Below are positions 5,246 to 6,705 of a stretch of DNA of 6,705 nt, piece after piece. Position numbers and translations under genes: made by a program. This DNA comes from Rickettsiales bacterium (GTDB taxonomy: Bacteria; Pseudomonadota; Alphaproteobacteria; Rickettsiales; JANQQO01), in assembly GCA_028289305.1 (NCBI GenBank), contig JANQQO010000134.1:1-6705 (forward strand). The letters run 5' to 3'. Within the stretch, counting starts at the first letter, position 1. Each line of letters starts with the position of its first letter. The notes under the pieces were generated by a model. It had not been told where the DNA came from and made no database searches. It saw nothing but the letters and a program-made list of their open reading frames with translations.

Positions 5246-5299
5246 CCTTCGCCCGCCTAAGACATGGCTCGGTGAGGATGACGGAAGAAAGAGAATTTT

Positions 5300-6705
5300 A
5301 TGGAAGCGATTAAGAAGGAGTTAGTAGAAGTGTCGGAAAACTTAGCACGAGAACAATTAAAGATTGTGATTGTGGGGCATGTGGATCATGGGAAATCGAC
5401 CCTGGTCGGGCGGTTGTTTCATGATACCGACAGCCTGCCGGAGGGCAAGTATGAGCAGATCAAGCAGATGTGCGAAAAGCGCGGCATGCCGTTTGAGTGG
5501 AGCTTTCTGACTGATGCGCTGCAATCAGAGCGGGATCAAGGCATTACGGTGGATACCACGCAGATTTGGTTTAAGACCGAAAAGCGCGATTATGTGATTA
5601 TCGATGCGCCGGGCCATAAGGAGTTTATCAAGAATATGGTGAGTGGGGCGGCGAATTCGGAGGCAGCGCTGCTGGTGATCGACGCGAAAGAAGGGGTGCG
5701 CGAGCAATCGAAAAGGCATGGCTATTTATTACACCTACTTGGTGTAAGCCAGATTGCTGTGGCGGTGAATAAGATGGATATGGTGGACTATTCCGAGGAG
5801 CGGTTTAGAGCGATTGAGGAGGAATACCGTGCGTATTTGGCGGATATTGGTGTGAACCCGACTTATATTATTCCGGTATCGGCGCGGGAAGGGGATTGCA
5901 TTGCAACGGCTTCGGAGCATATGGATTGGTATACGGGCCCGAGTGTGCTTGAGGCGCTGGATGATTTTAAACCCAAGCCGACGCTGGATGATTTGCCGCT
6001 GCGCTTCCCGGTGCAGGATGTGTATAAATTTGATGAGCGGCGGATTATCGCCGGGCGCCTGGAAAGCGGGCGGATTCGTGTAGGTGATGAGTTGATTTTC
6101 TCACCATCGAATAAGCGGGCGAAAGTAGCGAGTATTGAGAATTGGCCGGGCGAAGGCTTAGAAGAGGTGACGGCCGGCATGTCTGCAGGTGTGACCTTGG
6201 AAGAACAGATTTTCGTGGAGCGCGGGCATGTGGCAAGCCATATGGAGGCTGCACCAGCACTGACCAATGTGTTCCGTGCACGGGTGTTCTGGCTGGGGCA
6301 TGAGGCGCTGGAGATCGGCAATCGCTATAAGATGAAGCTGAATACCTCGGAATATCAGGTAGAGGTGAAGGAAATTGAGCAGGTGATGGATACGGATAAT
6401 CTAGCTCGCGTTGAGAAAGCCAGTGCGGTGGAGCGCCATGGTGTGGGCGAGGTGGTGTTCCGCGTGCGCGGGATTGCGGCACTCGACCCGTTTGAGGCGA
6501 ATGCGATCACCGGCCGGTTTGTGTTGGTGGAGGATTATCAGATTCGTGGTGGCGGAATTATTGATCTGGAAGGATTTGCGGATCAGCGGCCTGAGGTAAA
6601 AGTAAAATCGCAGAACATCCACCCATTTGATTTCAGCATTGGGCCGGAGCAGCGCGCGGTGATGAATGGGCATATGGGCGGCGTGCTGTGGTTTAGTGGG
6701 CTTTC
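5300..6705 (+). CDS. cysN: Sulfate adenylyltransferase subunit 1 GTPase, apparently fused to APS kinase (CysNC), 3' end outside window
   Basis: The frame stays open from 5300 to the window end (468 residues). It has all GTPase motifs: G1 GHVDHGKS (residues 26-33), switch I GITVD (81-85), G3 DAPGH (102-106), G4 NKMD (157-160) and G5 SAR (194-196). Two EF-Tu-like beta-barrel domains follow. CysN couples GTP hydrolysis to APS formation by CysD. The last visible residues, NGHMGGVLWFSGL (456-468), match the segment that leads into the P-loop of APS kinase (CysC: GHRGVVLWFTGLSGSGKS). The gene therefore probably encodes a CysN-CysC fusion, with the kinase domain cut off by the window. The KRGMPFEWSFLTDAL stretch resembles EF-1alpha-like factors more than E. 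coli CysN. ATG 5300 has only a weak Shine-Dalgarno, and an in-frame GTG at 5330 has a better one. Confidence 0.93.
   Translation, partial: MEAIKKELVEVSENLAREQLKIVIVGHVDHGKSTLVGRLFHDTDSLPEGKYEQIKQMCEKRGMPFEWSFLTDALQSERDQGITVDTTQIWFKTEKRDYVIIDAPGHKEFIKNMVSGAANSEAALLVIDAKEGVREQSKRHGYLLHLLGVSQIAVAVNKMDMVDYSEERFRAIEEEYRAYLADIGVNPTYIIPVSAREGDCIATASEHMDWYTGPSVLEALDDFKPKPTLDDLPLRFPVQDVYKFDERRIIAGRLESGRIRVGDELIFSPSNKRAKVASIENWPGEGLEEVTAGMSAGVTLEEQIFVERGHVASHMEAAPALTNVFRARVFWLGHEALEIGNRYKMKLNTSEYQVEVKEIEQVMDTDNLARVEKASAVERHGVGEVVFRVRGIAALDPFEANAITGRFVLVEDYQIRGGGIIDLEGFADQRPEVKVKSQNIHPFDFSIGPEQRAVMNGHMGGVLWFSGL
5315..5332 (+). promoter_or_regulatory. Shine-Dalgarno supporting an alternative GTG start of cysN
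   Basis: AAGGAG (5315-5320) lies 9 nt before the in-frame GTG at 5330-5332. This start would remove ten residues (MEAIKKELVE) and still leave about 15 residues before the first GTPase motif. The ATG at 5300 is preceded only by AAAGAGA-like purines. The true start is undecided. Confidence 0.45.

Larger units (their letters stand above)
5158..5283. repeat. 126-bp nested palindromic element (interspersed-repeat / MITE-like)
   Basis: The outer arms CGTCATCCTCA (5158-5168) and TGAGGATGACG (5273-5283) are perfect 11-bp inverted repeats. Inside, GGCGGG (5170-5175) pairs with CCCGCC (5252-5257), and two complete hairpins lie within. The CGTCATCC...GGATCCAG...CTGGATCC...GGATGACG pattern is the kind seen in dispersed intergenic palindromes of many proteobacteria. 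It fills most of the gap between the nuclease gene and cysN. No T-run follows either arm, so it does not look like an intrinsic terminator. Copy number elsewhere in the genome cannot be seen. Confidence 0.8.

Noticed and set aside
5158..5283. Palindrome as an intrinsic terminator ending the operon before cysN
   Set aside because: Neither hairpin is followed by a T-run on either strand.
5095..5313. Short plus-strand ORF of 72 codons across the palindrome
   Set aside because: It overlaps the nuclease gene in another frame and reads through the palindromic repeat; it has no recognisable protein features.
5863..6482. Overlapping minus-strand ORFs opposite cysN
   Set aside because: Serine/proline/arginine-rich translations typical of antisense frames of a real gene; no ribosome binding site or motif support.

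Overview
The window is a single-strand (+) run of assimilatory sulfate-reduction genes interrupted by several accessory genes. No rRNA, tRNA, CRISPR array or transposase was found. The organism is probably an alphaproteobacterium. The stand-alone siroheme synthase N-terminal domain has the form I associate with Rhodospirillales-like alphaproteobacteria (N-x-E-D, CDFHVPALVRRGDLLLTVST). The sulfate-reduction gene set and the CGTCAT...ATGACG intergenic palindrome also fit. Genus cannot be read from the sequence. Core genes are roughly 50% G+C or a little higher by spot counts.

Layout: the 3' part of the sulfite reductase hemoprotein gene (cysI, 2-628); a four-helix-bundle (S23/IVP family) gene (677-1033) flanked on both sides by inverted arrays of a 7-bp repeat (631-665 and 1030-1057), apparently an inserted unit; a short siroheme synthase domain (1070-1588); a GNAT acetyltransferase (1589-2092) overlapping cysH (2089-2823); a small exported protein of unknown function with two in-frame starts (2846-3277); cysD (3307-4140); a DJ-1/PfpI-family protein (4165-4863); an A+T-rich GIY-YIG nuclease (4860-5147); a 126-bp nested palindrome (5158-5283); and a cysN GTPase gene (from 5300) that leaves the window exactly where a fused APS kinase (CysC) domain seems to begin.

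Pathway: CysD and CysN together activate sulfate to APS. CysH carries the CC...CxxC iron-sulfur signature of APS reductases and would reduce APS to sulfite. CysI reduces sulfite to sulfide using siroheme and a [4Fe-4S] cluster, and the siroheme synthase domain helps make that siroheme. The apparent CysN-CysC fusion implies that PAPS is also made, although CysH looks able to use APS directly.

Gene spacing is tight (4-bp overlaps at cysH and at the nuclease gene, zero spacing before the GNAT gene, 22-36 bp elsewhere), so most of the window could be one operon. The two larger gaps (628-1070 and 5148-5299) are filled by the S23/IVP unit and the palindrome. These are the most interesting parts of the window.
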